64,000 bases of DNA from Paenibacillus mendelii. GTDB taxonomy: Bacteria > Bacillota > Bacilli > Paenibacillales > Paenibacillaceae. A program made the position numbers and the translations under genes. Each line of letters starts with the position of its first letter. Positions within the stretch are counted from its first letter, which is position 1. Positions 39,308-47,585 of this stretch are shown piece after piece. Where the stretch lies: the NCBI RefSeq assembly GCF_024498075.1, contig NZ_JANHOF010000002.1, positions 104,412 to 168,411 on the forward strand, read 5' to 3'. A model generated the notes under the pieces. That model searched no databases, was not told the DNA's origin, and saw only the letters and a program-made list of their open reading frames with translations.

Positions 39308-40723
39308 TTATGGTTTCGCTTTGTTCAGGATATCGTCCAATGATTTTTGGACCGGCTGCTTGATTTTTTCCATTTCGGATTCCGGCGTACTGCCGTTTCG
39401 AACAAAGTTCCATACCGCAGGAGACAAGTTCCCTCCGATATCGCCTACACCGGCCCAAGGCACCGGATTGACCCAATCGGAAATCGTTAAAGCAGCTTCA
39501 ACGTCTTCGGCCCCCTGCAGATTGCGCTCGTTGAATTCCTTGCGGATGTTGCGGGTTTCCTCCCACAGCACGAGCTCATCCCAGATTTGTGCGACGATTT
39601 CGGGCTGCTTCACGTTGGCAGGCATGAAATAGACCGAGAAATTCTCAAGCGAATTGGCATATTCGGTCGCCTTAGGCCCTTTCGGGAAGTATACGAATCC
39701 GAATTCGTCCGTCATTTCCTTGCGTCCTCCGGCTTCCCACAGCTCGCCGGTAACCATAGCCGCTTTGCCGGTGTGGAACGCGGTTTGTGAGTCGACCCAA
39801 TCCTCGAAGTTGCCGTTTTTGTTCGGCATCATGACTTTATGTGTATTGACCAGGTCGTACAGGAACCGCATCGCTTCAACGGCATTCGGCTCATCGCCGG
39901 TGAATACCCAATTGCCGTCGCGGTTTTCAACTAACGCGCCATTGTTGGCGTACATAATAATGCGGGCTATGATTGGAGCATGGTTCGCAATGCCCCACTG
40001 ATCGATATTGCCGTCGCCGTCGGTATCCTTAGTCGCTTTCTTCAAGATGTCCAGGAAGGTATCCCAGTTCCATTTGTCCTCTTTGACCAGCTGATGCGGA
40101 TCAGGCAAGCCTTCGCGCTTGAACAAGGTCTTGTTGTAATAAATGCCCGAGCCGGCATTGACCGAATCGGTGAATCCGTACATTTTACCGTTCCAAGCGC
40201 CGAAGTTCTGAATCCCTTGCGGCCATTTCGAATCGTTGAAATCGAATAGATCGCCGACCTCGCGAAGCAGGCCCTGATTGATCAATGGAATCGCAAAATA
40301 TTTGTCGATGGCAACGATGTCGGCAACCGGTTCACCGGCCAGCCCCGACGCAATTAATTTCTCGTTGACCTGCCCATACGCGAGCGGTTCATATACGATT
40401 TTCACGTTATACTTCTTCTCGACTTCCTTCTGTCTCTCCATCCGCATATCCCCATACTTCGTGCCTTCAACCGGACCGCCCAGACCGCGCTGCTCGGCAT
40501 CGTCGAGCAGAATCCGAATTTCACGTCCGCCCAAATCAACCTTCGGCTCCTCCGGTTCTTTTGGTTCCGGTGTATTCTCCGGAGCAGCTGCATCGTTCTT
40601 AGGCGTTTCTGCATTCTTATTCGTTGCTGGATCATTATTAGGTTTATCAGACCCCGAGCATGCCGTAACAAAGATGAATGCAAATACGAGCATCACAGTT
40701 GCAAACGTTTTCAATTTGCGCAT
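39308..40723 (-). CDS. Sugar ABC transporter substrate-binding lipoprotein
   Basis: A 471-aa extracellular solute-binding protein. The signal peptide ends in a lipobox with Cys22 (FVTAC). A low-complexity Asn/Glu/Pro linker (about 23-56) separates the lipid anchor from the binding domain (EIRILLDDAEQRGLGG to WNFVRNG). A DTDGDGNIDQWG segment looks like a calcium-binding loop. It is the first gene of the locus, 191 bases before the large binding protein. The ATG at 40723 has GGGAGG upstream. Two binding proteins and two permease pairs suggest two importers or one with alternative receptors. Confidence 0.92.
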   Translation of the reverse strand: MRKLKTFATVMLVFAFIFVTACSGSDKPNNDPATNKNAETPKNDAAAPENTPEPKEPEEPKVDLGGREIRILLDDAEQRGLGGPVEGTKYGDMRMERQKEVEKKYNVKIVYEPLAYGQVNEKLIASGLAGEPVADIVAIDKYFAIPLINQGLLREVGDLFDFNDSKWPQGIQNFGAWNGKMYGFTDSVNAGSGIYYNKTLFKREGLPDPHQLVKEDKWNWDTFLDILKKATKDTDGDGNIDQWGIANHAPIIARIIMYANNGALVENRDGNWVFTGDEPNAVEAMRFLYDLVNTHKVMMPNKNGNFEDWVDSQTAFHTGKAAMVTGELWEAGGRKEMTDEFGFVYFPKGPKATEYANSLENFSVYFMPANVKQPEIVAQIWDELVLWEETRNIRKEFNERNLQGAEDVEAALTISDWVNPVPWAGVGDIGGNLSPAVWNFVRNGSTPESEMEKIKQPVQKSLDDILNKAKP

Positions 40724-40910
40724 GAACAATAACCTCCCTAGTTTGTTGTCGTATGTGGAAGACCGACCCAAAAGCATAAACCGTACCGTTTACATCACGC
40801 GAAAGGTGCATCACCTCCTAATCAACCTGGTTTGATTGGTTTTTTTCTTTATCATCTTAATAAATAAAGAAAATCTCCTTTTTATAAAGCCGCATAGATG
40901 CATAAACAAG

Positions 40911-40936
40911 ATTAAGCGCTTGCTTTATCTATTATA
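40911..40936 (-). promoter_or_regulatory. Promoter -10 and cre-like operator of the large ABC locus
   Basis: On the minus strand a TATAAT at 40936-40931 is followed by GCAAGCGCTTAATC (40924-40911). The AAGCGCTT core matches LacI-family and CcpA cre sites; against the full cre consensus there are two mismatches. The site would cover the transcription start, a position typical of repression. The -35 (CATCAT) is weak. Confidence 0.4.
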
Positions 40937-41007
40937 AAGAGTGTTCTACCGGGATGATGGAACTATTGTCCAAAAAAGTTGTACTATCATCCATAGTTTC
41001 CCACATA

Positions 41008-41049
41008 GACAAAACAAAGAAACTCAAGCCATGAGTCGGCTTGAGTTTC
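41008..41049 (-). terminator. Terminator after the alpha/beta hydrolase gene
   Basis: A 12-bp stem, GAAACTCAAGCC / GGCTTGAGTTTC, with a 7-base loop, followed on the minus strand by TTTGTTTTGTC. It lies about 100 bases past the hydrolase stop. Confidence 0.8.
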
Positions 41050-41146
41050 CGGTGTGCTTCGTTTATCTTGCTTTGTATGAATTCACAACATTAATACCAT
41101 TCTTTTGAAAACTTTACGAAGGGGACGTAACAACGGAAGCGTTCAA

Positions 41147-41881
41147 TTAGTTTTTCAGAAACCACTGAATGGACTCTTGCAGCATATCTTCTGTGAAACG
41201 ATGGGCAACCTCCGAATGCTTCCGCACGACGAGTCGATCCGGACAACTCCGGTAAATATCCGCTAATGCTTCAATGAAACGTTCCGCACCGTCCGGCGGC
41301 ACCTGGGTGTCCAGTTCCCCGCATTGGAAACAAATAGCCGGGAGATGCGAGTAAAGCTGTGTATTCGTCAACGGATTGCGCCGCGCATAACAGGCAAGCG
41401 CATAATCGTCAGCCGCTCCAGGGGGCTCGTGGCTGCCCGGTCTTAGCCAATCCGGCGTAGCCAGGCAGGCGGAAACAGCTGCAATGCGGCGATCCACCCC
41501 TGCCGCCACGACTGCGATGTCGCCCCCCATCGAAATCCCACCGATCATGATCGGCCCCGAATCTCCGAACCGCTGAATCGCCCAGTCGATAATACGTGGA
41601 ATTTCTTCAGCTGTCAGCGTCAGAATCGGCCAAAAGTACCGCCGGATATTACCCGTGATCCGCTTGACAAGCTCCTCTTGGGGCTCCATCCTGCGTTCAC
41701 CATGCTGGTAAGGGTCGAATCCAATTGCGATAAATCCGGCTTCGGCGAATTTTCGAAGCTGAGGCTCGACGCTCTCCTTCGTGCCGGAGAATCCCGGCAG
41801 CCAAATGACCACTCCGCGGGAGGAGGTATGCTCCGGCTCGCACCATACAAGCGGAATGTGTTCCACGACAATACTTTGCAT
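41147..41881 (-). CDS. Alpha/beta hydrolase (dienelactone hydrolase/acyl-esterase type)
   Basis: A 244-aa cytosolic hydrolase. The nucleophile elbow is GGISMGGD (Ser). A likely acid is in CGELDTQVPP and the catalytic histidine in VAHRFTEDM. The oxyanion-loop region is VIWLPGFSGTKES. This is the layout of small dienelactone-hydrolase or acyl-peptidase-like esterases; the substrate is unknown. It is encoded downstream of a GntR/FCD regulator on the same strand (75-base gap) and may share its control. I chose the ATG at 41881 because GGAGGG sits 8 bases upstream; an ATG two codons earlier is too close. Confidence 0.85.
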   Translation of the reverse strand: MQSIVVEHIPLVWCEPEHTSSRGVVIWLPGFSGTKESVEPQLRKFAEAGFIAIGFDPYQHGERRMEPQEELVKRITGNIRRYFWPILTLTAEEIPRIIDWAIQRFGDSGPIMIGGISMGGDIAVVAAGVDRRIAAVSACLATPDWLRPGSHEPPGAADDYALACYARRNPLTNTQLYSHLPAICFQCGELDTQVPPDGAERFIEALADIYRSCPDRLVVRKHSEVAHRFTEDMLQESIQWFLKN

Positions 41882-41956
41882 GATCATACCCTCCGAATGT
41901 CATTGTACAAGTATTCGCTTTCGCTGCAGCATGCTAACTTGATATACCCTCTTCAA

Positions 41957-42634
41957 CTATGGATTTGTCGAATGAGTTTTGAGCTTTTTTAATTTCTCAA
42001 CGGTTTCAACCATCGTCATTTGCCCTTCGTACAAGTGCTGCTTCAAGGTCGCGACCGCCTCATCAATTTTGTTTCGATCCAGAAACTCGATGATTTTCGA
42101 ATGGTCTTGTACGATTTGCTCGCCTCTTGGATAACCCTGATTCGTGATTTCCAGAATGGAGTGAATCGTCTCCCCGATGCCAAGCCAGGATTGCAGCAGC
42201 GATTTATTTCCCGCTAATCGGATCAGCTGTTCGTGATATTCCATATCCAGTTCGGAAAATTCGCCGGAGCGGACAAAATTCAGGTTCATTCGCTCGAAAC
42301 AATTCTTCAATGGCTGCAGCGGCAGCCGTTCGATTTGTTTCGCCCAAGCCGCCAACGCATGACTTTCCAATATAAAGCGAACCTCATACAGGTTTGTAAT
42401 ATCCTCAGAGGAGATACCCTGAACGACAACGCGGCCACTTGATAACTTGGCTACGAACCCTTCCCGTATCAATACCATTAGCGCATCGCGAACCGGCGTT
42501 CTGCTTGTGCCGAACCGTTCCGCCAAGGCAGGCTCCCGCAAATGCTCATCCAGCGCAAACTCTCCAAGCAGTATCGCTTTTCTCAGTTTATGAACGATAT
42601 TGTCACTGAGTCTATTCCGTTCAGTCAGATCCAT
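41957..42634 (-). CDS. GntR family regulator, FCD (FadR) subfamily
   Basis: A 225-aa regulator. Residues about 5-70 are the winged helix-turn-helix (LREPALAERFGTSRTPVRDALMVLIREGFV). The C-terminal helical FCD domain has metal-ligand candidates in LDMEYHEQLI and a later histidine. FCD regulators usually sense a carboxylic acid. The intergenic region upstream holds two copies of ACTGTCGACAGT, a GT-n-AC palindrome of the FadR type, one by its own promoter and one by the divergent oxygenase promoter. Autoregulation and control of the oxygenase are therefore likely. An alternative ATG lies at 42646. Confidence 0.93.
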   Translation of the reverse strand: MDLTERNRLSDNIVHKLRKAILLGEFALDEHLREPALAERFGTSRTPVRDALMVLIREGFVAKLSSGRVVVQGISSEDITNLYEVRFILESHALAAWAKQIERLPLQPLKNCFERMNLNFVRSGEFSELDMEYHEQLIRLAGNKSLLQSWLGIGETIHSILEITNQGYPRGEQIVQDHSKIIEFLDRNKIDEAVATLKQHLYEGQMTMVETVEKLKKLKTHSTNP

Positions 42635-42767
42635 GAGGTATACCATCCTTTAACATTCGTTCATGCTTTTTCTTGACCTCTATGATGTATTCGAAGTTAA
42701 TTGCTTCTTGTATTGAACTGGGCTGACCTGAACGAATCCATGCCGATCACAGATGCCAATACGAAAC

Positions 42768-42779
42768 ACTGTCGACAGT
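42768..42779. promoter_or_regulatory. Operator copy 1 (ACTGTCGACAGT)
   Basis: A perfect 12-bp palindrome starting 16 bases downstream of the -10 of the GntR promoter on the minus strand, so a bound repressor would block early transcription of the regulator gene. It is identical to the core of copy 2. Confidence 0.7.
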
Positions 42780-42795
42780 TAAGATTATCAGACTG

Positions 42796-42824
42796 ATTGT
42801 AAAACGGGGTCCATAATTTGTCAA
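42796..42824 (-). promoter_or_regulatory. Consensus sigma-A promoter of the GntR gene
   Basis: On the minus strand TTGACA (42824-42819) is followed by a 17-base spacer and TACAAT (42801-42796). The -35 matches consensus in all six positions and the -10 in five. Confidence 0.75.
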
Positions 42825-42867
42825 CAACTGATAATCCAACAATTTTATTACCTATTTAGAAAAAGGA

Positions 42868-42895
42868 TTGCATTTTAGCCCTATGATGGTATTAT
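42868..42895 (+). promoter_or_regulatory. Promoter of the PhyH-type oxygenase gene
   Basis: TTGCAT (42868-42873), a 16-base spacer and TATTAT (42890-42895) lead to an expected start just inside operator copy 2. Confidence 0.6.
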
Positions 42896-42897
42896 CT

Positions 42898-42911
42898 AAC
42901 TGTCGACAGTT
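42898..42911. promoter_or_regulatory. Operator copy 2 (AACTGTCGACAGTT)
   Basis: A perfect 14-bp palindrome two bases downstream of the oxygenase -10 hexamer. Its centre is 131 bases from that of copy 1. The position fits simple repression by the divergently encoded GntR/FCD protein. Confidence 0.72.
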
Positions 42912-43006
42912 TAATAAAGTAAAATGTCCTTCTTTAAAATGTTTTATTGCAGTGTTCTCACTTTTGAAATGTAAATGAATAGAACTATTTGAAAGGAGAA
43001 TTAGAA

Positions 43007-43849
43007 ATGGAACAAACAAATCCAGATTTGAACATGCGTTTGAAAGCGTTTAAAGAACAGGGCTACACCATTTTCAAAAACGTGTACGATCAGGACACAA
43101 TGGCTTCCTGGATTCGCAAACATAAGCAATTGCAAGAAGACAGCTTGGTAAAGCAGCAATGGTGGTTTGCAAACACGTGTGAGCTGGCGCCGAAACTGAT
43201 GCTGCCGGCTGTCAACAATCCACTCATCCTGGATTTCGCCGAGATGGTCATGGGACCCTATGTGCAGTTGGATAATTTGACGCTCGCCGGGTTTCCATCC
43301 ATATCCAAGCAAGAGGCGGAGAATAAAGTAAGCGGCTGGCACCGGGACCGGTGGGCACATGTGCCGCTTGGTGAGGACTATACGCATCCGCTCTCCATTA
43401 ATGCCATCAGCTATTTGCAGGACTTGACGGATGAGTATGGGCCACTTCGCATCATTCCCGGTTCCCATCGCAAGGAAATCGTCTTGAAGGATGAAGAACG
43501 AGGGATTCCTCATCAGGATGAAGTTGTCGTACACATGTCAGCAGGCGATGTGGTCGTCACCCATAATGGTTTGCTGCATTCGGGAACGCCGAATACATCA
43601 GGCAATATCAGATATTTCTTCAGCGTGTATTACAATCGGACCTGGTTGAAGCATACGGATAACCACAATGGCCCCAATGTTCAGGAGATTATCAGGAAAG
43701 CACGGGCGAATAACGATCATCGCTTGCTGCGATTGTTCGGCGTCGACGATCACCTTCAAGCGCGGGCGAATTCCGGGTTTCTTCAGGCGGATGAAGTCAG
43801 GTGGGCAGAATGGGCGGCGGCCGATAAAGCGGCTATAGTGAAGAAGTAA
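43007..43849 (+). CDS. Phytanoyl-CoA dioxygenase (PhyH) family oxygenase
   Basis: A 280-aa Fe(II)/2-oxoglutarate dioxygenase. The metal ligands are H and D in GWHRDRWAH, and the distal H in NGLLHSGTPNTSGNIRYF, where the R binds 2-oxoglutarate. The family hydroxylates acyl-CoAs, amino acids or small metabolites; the substrate here is unknown. The ATG at 43007 has AAAGGAG upstream, better than an in-frame TTG at 42989. It is divergent from the GntR/FCD regulator and carries its operator. A strong terminator follows. Confidence 0.9.
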   Translation: MEQTNPDLNMRLKAFKEQGYTIFKNVYDQDTMASWIRKHKQLQEDSLVKQQWWFANTCELAPKLMLPAVNNPLILDFAEMVMGPYVQLDNLTLAGFPSISKQEAENKVSGWHRDRWAHVPLGEDYTHPLSINAISYLQDLTDEYGPLRIIPGSHRKEIVLKDEERGIPHQDEVVVHMSAGDVVVTHNGLLHSGTPNTSGNIRYFFSVYYNRTWLKHTDNHNGPNVQEIIRKARANNDHRLLRLFGVDDHLQARANSGFLQADEVRWAEWAAADKAAIVKK

Positions 43850-44174
43850 ACATGGTGTCTTAAGTAAGCCTGGTGCGGTATGGACGATTACGATTAACTA
43901 TCAAGCCTACCAGTTGAGCAATTATTCATCCATAAAAAACCGGCATCCGGAAGGCAGCCTCAGCTCCTCCGGATACCGGTTTTGTTGTTTCGTTCCGATT
44001 TGAACCTGCTTTATATGTTCAACAAAAGATCGTCCCCTGTAAGGATAGAGGAAGGAATTTAAATCGACGGGAGAGAATCGATTCCCAGCAAGAACTAGAA
44101 CGCCGTATGAAGAAAGAAAGAAAGAAAAAGACCGCAAGATGTTCGAGCGTTATCAAGCTGCATTACACGGACGA
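43850..44174. other. Intergenic region with a terminator
   Basis: A 325-base region between the oxygenase and the convergent catabolic operon. It contains the terminator at 43934-43984. A 71-codon minus-strand frame inside it (43922-44137) runs through the terminator, lacks a ribosome site and is not called. Confidence 0.6.
43934..43984 (+). terminator. Terminator after the PhyH-type gene
   Basis: AAAACCGG-ATCCGGA pairs with TCCGGAT-CCGGTTTT. T-rich sequence follows on the plus strand and TTTTTTATGG on the minus strand, so it may serve both neighbours. Confidence 0.8.
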
Positions 44175-44990
44175 TTACGGAACAATCAGCTCACGGTTCA
44201 CATAAGCGCCATTCTCCAGCGTTGCCTGATCCGGCTCTGCTTCCGCGAATGCAGATTCCTCTTCGACCATAATCCAGCCATCGTAATCATGCCGACGCAG
44301 TAGTTCCGTCACGTCCTTGTGCGGCAAGCTGCCGCGCCCCATCGTCCGCCACTCGCGAGAGACAAGGTCGAAGTCCTTGTAATGCACATGCTTGATTCGC
44401 GAAAGCTGCGTACGGAATACTTCGAGCACGTCCATGCCGCCGCGTGCGATATGCCCTGAATCCGGGCAATAGCCGATATAGCGGTAATCGAGCCCTTCAA
44501 ACATCACTTTATAATCTTCCTCCGATCGGAACACCGAGCCGGTGGGGGAGTTCGGGTGATAAGCGCAGACGAGACCAGCCGTCTCCCAGGCGCGCTTCGC
44601 AACGGTATTTGCGCAGGATATAGCCGATTGCTGTCTCTCCAGCAGCCGGGAGCGGTCCTTCCCCGGAAGCTGAACAAGTATTAATTTCGCGCTCGGAAAA
44701 TGCGACAGATATTGGATCAGCCGATCGGCATTTGTCTTCTCTTCCTCTGTCTCCCGAAGGCCCAACCAGGGCTCCGCCAGCGTTAGGGCGGACAGTTCCA
44801 GCCCTCTAGCCAAGAGCTCCTCCTTCAGCAGGCTCGGGTCGTCGTAGAAGCGCCCGAGCATGCACACCTCCGCCTCCACGCCGCGGAAGCCAGCTCGACC
44901 GACAATATTAAGAATGGAAGAGAGCCGATCATTGTACTTGGCATACGACATTTGCCACGTATACGTCTGGCAACCGAAAACCATGGTCAT
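44175..44990 (-). CDS. Sugar phosphate isomerase/epimerase, IolE-like TIM barrel
   Basis: A 271-aa xylose-isomerase-like TIM barrel. The metal or substrate residues look like those of inosose dehydratase: CAYHPNSPTGS, YCPDSGHIARGG, IKHVHYKDFD and IMVEEES at the last strand. A dehydratase or isomerase acting on a keto-sugar or inosose is likely. The ATG at 44990 overlaps the stop of the preceding gene as ATGA and has AAGGAGG upstream. It is the last gene of a six-gene operon with ThuA-like and zinc dehydrogenase genes. Confidence 0.88.
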   Translation of the reverse strand: MTMVFGCQTYTWQMSYAKYNDRLSSILNIVGRAGFRGVEAEVCMLGRFYDDPSLLKEELLARGLELSALTLAEPWLGLRETEEEKTNADRLIQYLSHFPSAKLILVQLPGKDRSRLLERQQSAISCANTVAKRAWETAGLVCAYHPNSPTGSVFRSEEDYKVMFEGLDYRYIGYCPDSGHIARGGMDVLEVFRTQLSRIKHVHYKDFDLVSREWRTMGRGSLPHKDVTELLRRHDYDGWIMVEEESAFAEAEPDQATLENGAYVNRELIVP

Positions 44991-45901
44991 CCGAGTCCCG
45001 CCTCCTTGATTTTCCGGTGAATGAACGGTACTGCTTGCCGCCCCCACGCTTCAACTTCGGCATTAAAGCAGAAGTCGACGCACCACCATTCGCAGCGGCT
45101 GACGAGGTAGCCCGTCTCGCGCAGAAAGCGGGTAAAATCAATATGCCCTTCGCCAAAGGCGGCATGCGTGCTCGTCTCTTCGTCATGAAGTGTTCCGTCA
45201 GAGTCGATCAGGTGGAAATGTCCGATATGGTCGCTCAGCATCATCGCGTATGCCTCAATCCCGCCGGCGAGAATTTCCTTCTCCCCATCATGTCTCGCTC
45301 CGATTACGCCGCTCATATACGCGTGACTCGTATCGAACAGTACTTGGAATGCAGGGTGGCGGACCTCGCGCACTGCGCGAAGCGCTTCGCTCGGCTTGTT
45401 CATCCAGAAGCCCGGCTCGAACTCCCAGACGATTCGCTTGCCGAAGCTTGCCGCCAGCTCAGCCGCCGCATGCCACGTATCGACGAGCCGGGCGAAGCGA
45501 TCCACATACACCTCAGGCGCGACCGGAAGCGGCGGCAGGACAGTATCGACGCGCAGCAGCTCGGTTTCCAGATCACCGGCGAAGTCAAGGTAGCGCTTGG
45601 CCAGCTCCAGATACGCCGCCTTGTCCGCCACCGCCGGCGGGGCGGCGCGGAAGTCGGGTGCGTATGCGGACACACCTAGGCCGTGCGCCTGAATGTCGCC
45701 CAGCAACGCCTTCCGCTTCGCCGGCGTATCATATGTCTCGGGAACAGGATGCGGCAGGAAGCCGTTCACTTCGACCCCGTCGTAACCCGCATCGCTAGCA
45801 TAACGCAATATATCCCGGAACGGCCAAGGACTTGCTTCAAACGGACCGAAAGCAAACGCCCAGGTGCCGATCGACAGCTTGGGATTCATTTTCGTGCTCA
45901 T
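44987..45901 (-). CDS. Sugar phosphate isomerase/epimerase TIM barrel
   Basis: A 304-aa member of the xylose-isomerase-like (AP endonuclease family 2) barrels. Candidate metal ligands are the glutamate in VWEFEPGFWM, the aspartate in VLFDTSHAYMSG, the histidine in GHFHLIDSDG and the glutamate in VSRCEWW. The sequence is quite different from the other two barrels in the operon, so it is not a recent duplicate. It overlaps both neighbours by 4 bases (ATGA). The substrate is unknown. Confidence 0.87.
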   Translation of the reverse strand: MSTKMNPKLSIGTWAFAFGPFEASPWPFRDILRYASDAGYDGVEVNGFLPHPVPETYDTPAKRKALLGDIQAHGLGVSAYAPDFRAAPPAVADKAAYLELAKRYLDFAGDLETELLRVDTVLPPLPVAPEVYVDRFARLVDTWHAAAELAASFGKRIVWEFEPGFWMNKPSEALRAVREVRHPAFQVLFDTSHAYMSGVIGARHDGEKEILAGGIEAYAMMLSDHIGHFHLIDSDGTLHDEETSTHAAFGEGHIDFTRFLRETGYLVSRCEWWCVDFCFNAEVEAWGRQAVPFIHRKIKEAGLG

Positions 45902-46710
45902 ACGGAACCTCCTTCAATTTGGTTCATAAACGCCAGCGTAATTTCATTAAATCGCACAAGTTGATCCCAATGATGGGTATGGCCGCTCCCTTCGAAGACG
46001 ACCAGTTCGGCGCATGGCATTAACTCAGTGATCGTTTGCGAAAGCTGGAGCGGAGTGAAAATATCCCGATCTCCAACCGTAATGAATGTCGGGGCGGTAA
46101 CCCCGCCAAGTCGGCGGACCGTGTCGTGGGTGATACACGCATCGCACTGCGCTTGGAATGCATGCACAGGCATTGGGTTGCCGCTCTCCACCGCTCCTTG
46201 CTGGCGCGCCAGCAAGTCTGGCAGATGGCGTTCATGGTAAGCGGGAGTGAAAATAAACAACTGCAGCAGCTTCTGAAAATCGGGCCTCGAAAGCAGCTCG
46301 TAACTGCAGCGAAACGTCTCGAAAATCCGCGTCGTGTAGATGTCGCACGCTGCCCAGGGGCAGTTCAGCGTAAGCGACTTTACTCGCTCCGGCGCAAGCA
46401 GCGCCAGCTCCTGGGCGATAGCGCTGCCCATTGAGATCCCGCTCACATGCGCCTGCTCGATGCCGAGCGCATCGAGCAGGCCTAAAGTGTCACGCGCCAT
46501 CTCCGCCGTCGTATACGGCCCTGCGGGCTTATCCGTATCGCCGGCGCCGCGGTTGTCGACGAGCAGGCAGCGATAGCGGTCTTCGTACGCGCAAACATGC
46601 TCCTCCCATAGTGAGGCGTCCGCGCCAAGACCCATCAGAAGCACAAGAGGAGCACCGCTTCCGCGCTCCTGATAGTGCATCGTAATCCCGTTGCACGTTA
46701 CCTTCGGCAA
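45898..46710 (-). CDS. Alpha/beta hydrolase, possible lactonase
   Basis: A 270-aa hydrolase with the oxyanion region VLLMGLGADASLW, the nucleophile elbow SGISMGSA, an acid in VGDRDIFTPL and the histidine in GSGHTHHWDQ. It resembles 3-oxoadipate enol-lactonase-type enzymes. In a sugar operon a lactonase acting after the dehydrogenase is plausible (inference). The start is TTG with GGAGGAG upstream and no better in-frame ATG. It starts 1 base after the preceding stop. Confidence 0.86.
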   Translation of the reverse strand: MPKVTCNGITMHYQERGSGAPLVLLMGLGADASLWEEHVCAYEDRYRCLLVDNRGAGDTDKPAGPYTTAEMARDTLGLLDALGIEQAHVSGISMGSAIAQELALLAPERVKSLTLNCPWAACDIYTTRIFETFRCSYELLSRPDFQKLLQLFIFTPAYHERHLPDLLARQQGAVESGNPMPVHAFQAQCDACITHDTVRRLGGVTAPTFITVGDRDIFTPLQLSQTITELMPCAELVVFEGSGHTHHWDQLVRFNEITLAFMNQIEGGSV

Positions 46711-46711
46711 G

Positions 46712-47578
46712 CTATCTCCTCCTCTCGGACCCGGCTTTCACGAAGCGGCGAATATATTGAATCCCAAGACGCGCGGCATCTTCCGGATGCTCCGCATAAG
46801 CCCGCCAAAGATGCAGTCTCGAGATCAGACCCGGCACCGACTGATTGAACGCCTCAATCGTTACCCACTTGTTGTAACCTATCTCCTGCAGAACGCCGAA
46901 AATTTCCGCCGGTACGGCATGACCGCTTCCGGGCACGCCTCGGTTATTCTCTGAGATATGGACGTGGCGAAGATAGGGTGCCGCCTCCCTCCACGCCAGG
47001 GCGACATCGTTCTCCTCGATATTGCCGTGATGCGTATCCGCCAGCAAGCCCACGTTCGGCAAATCCACCTCGCGCACGAAATGCGCGCCATCCCGCAGTG
47101 TATTCACCATGTACATCTCGATCCGGTTAAGCGGTTCAAGCGCTAGCGTTACGCCCGCCTGCCGTGCATATTCCCCGGCCTTCCGTAATGTCTCTACCGC
47201 ATACGCCCATTCGTCAGCCTCCGGACCTCTTCCGCTGAACCGCCCCAGTCCCTGAAAAAGAGGCCCGCACAGCACCTCCGCGCCGAGCGTCCGGGTATTG
47301 TCGATCGCGCGCTTGAGCATCTCCACGGCGCCACTACGCAGTCTCGGCTCGCGGCTCGCCGGGTCGGCAACCTGCGCATCCAGCGCGGAGATGGCCGTGC
47401 AGCCGAGACCGAGCTCATCCAGCTTGACTGCAAAAGCAGCCGCATCCGCTGCGGCGAGCCCGTCGACTGGGAACTCGACGCCTTCGAAGCCCCAATCGCG
47501 GATTTGCGTCAGCAGCTGCCCGTGCTCGCCGGGATTCGGTCTATCCGTCCAAAGCAGCAAATTCATACCTATCTTCAT
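46712..47578 (-). CDS. Ketose 3-epimerase-like TIM barrel
   Basis: A 288-aa xylose-isomerase-like barrel. It has the four-ligand pattern of D-psicose/D-tagatose 3-epimerases: E in LALEPLNR, D in LLADTHHGN, H in RHVHISEN and E in VTIEAFNQ. It probably epimerises a free keto-sugar or a related acid. It lies 7 bases after the zinc dehydrogenase in the operon. The start ATG at 47578 has a weak GGGAGTG site, so translation may depend on coupling. Confidence 0.9.
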   Translation of the reverse strand: MKIGMNLLLWTDRPNPGEHGQLLTQIRDWGFEGVEFPVDGLAAADAAAFAVKLDELGLGCTAISALDAQVADPASREPRLRSGAVEMLKRAIDNTRTLGAEVLCGPLFQGLGRFSGRGPEADEWAYAVETLRKAGEYARQAGVTLALEPLNRIEMYMVNTLRDGAHFVREVDLPNVGLLADTHHGNIEENDVALAWREAAPYLRHVHISENNRGVPGSGHAVPAEIFGVLQEIGYNKWVTIEAFNQSVPGLISRLHLWRAYAEHPEDAARLGIQYIRRFVKAGSERRR

Positions 47579-47585
47579 AATGCCG

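Larger units (their letters stand above)
40724..41146. other. Leader and promoter region of the large ABC locus
   Basis: This 423-base region contains no gene that I can support. From right to left it holds the hydrolase terminator (41019-41049), a -10-like TATAAT with an AAGCGCTT operator beside it (40911-40936), and about 190 bases of leader. The leader includes an AATCAA/TTGATT inverted repeat at 40820-40837 next to a GGAGGTGATG sequence that would encode no convincing peptide. Confidence 0.5.

Noticed and set aside
40780..40830. A leader peptide after GGAGGTG upstream of the binding lipoprotein.
   Set aside because: The ATG is only two bases from the site, and the frame runs on into the binding-protein gene in the wrong phase.
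43922..44137. A 71-codon minus-strand frame.
   Set aside because: It reads through a strong terminator hairpin and has no ribosome site or recognisable sequence.
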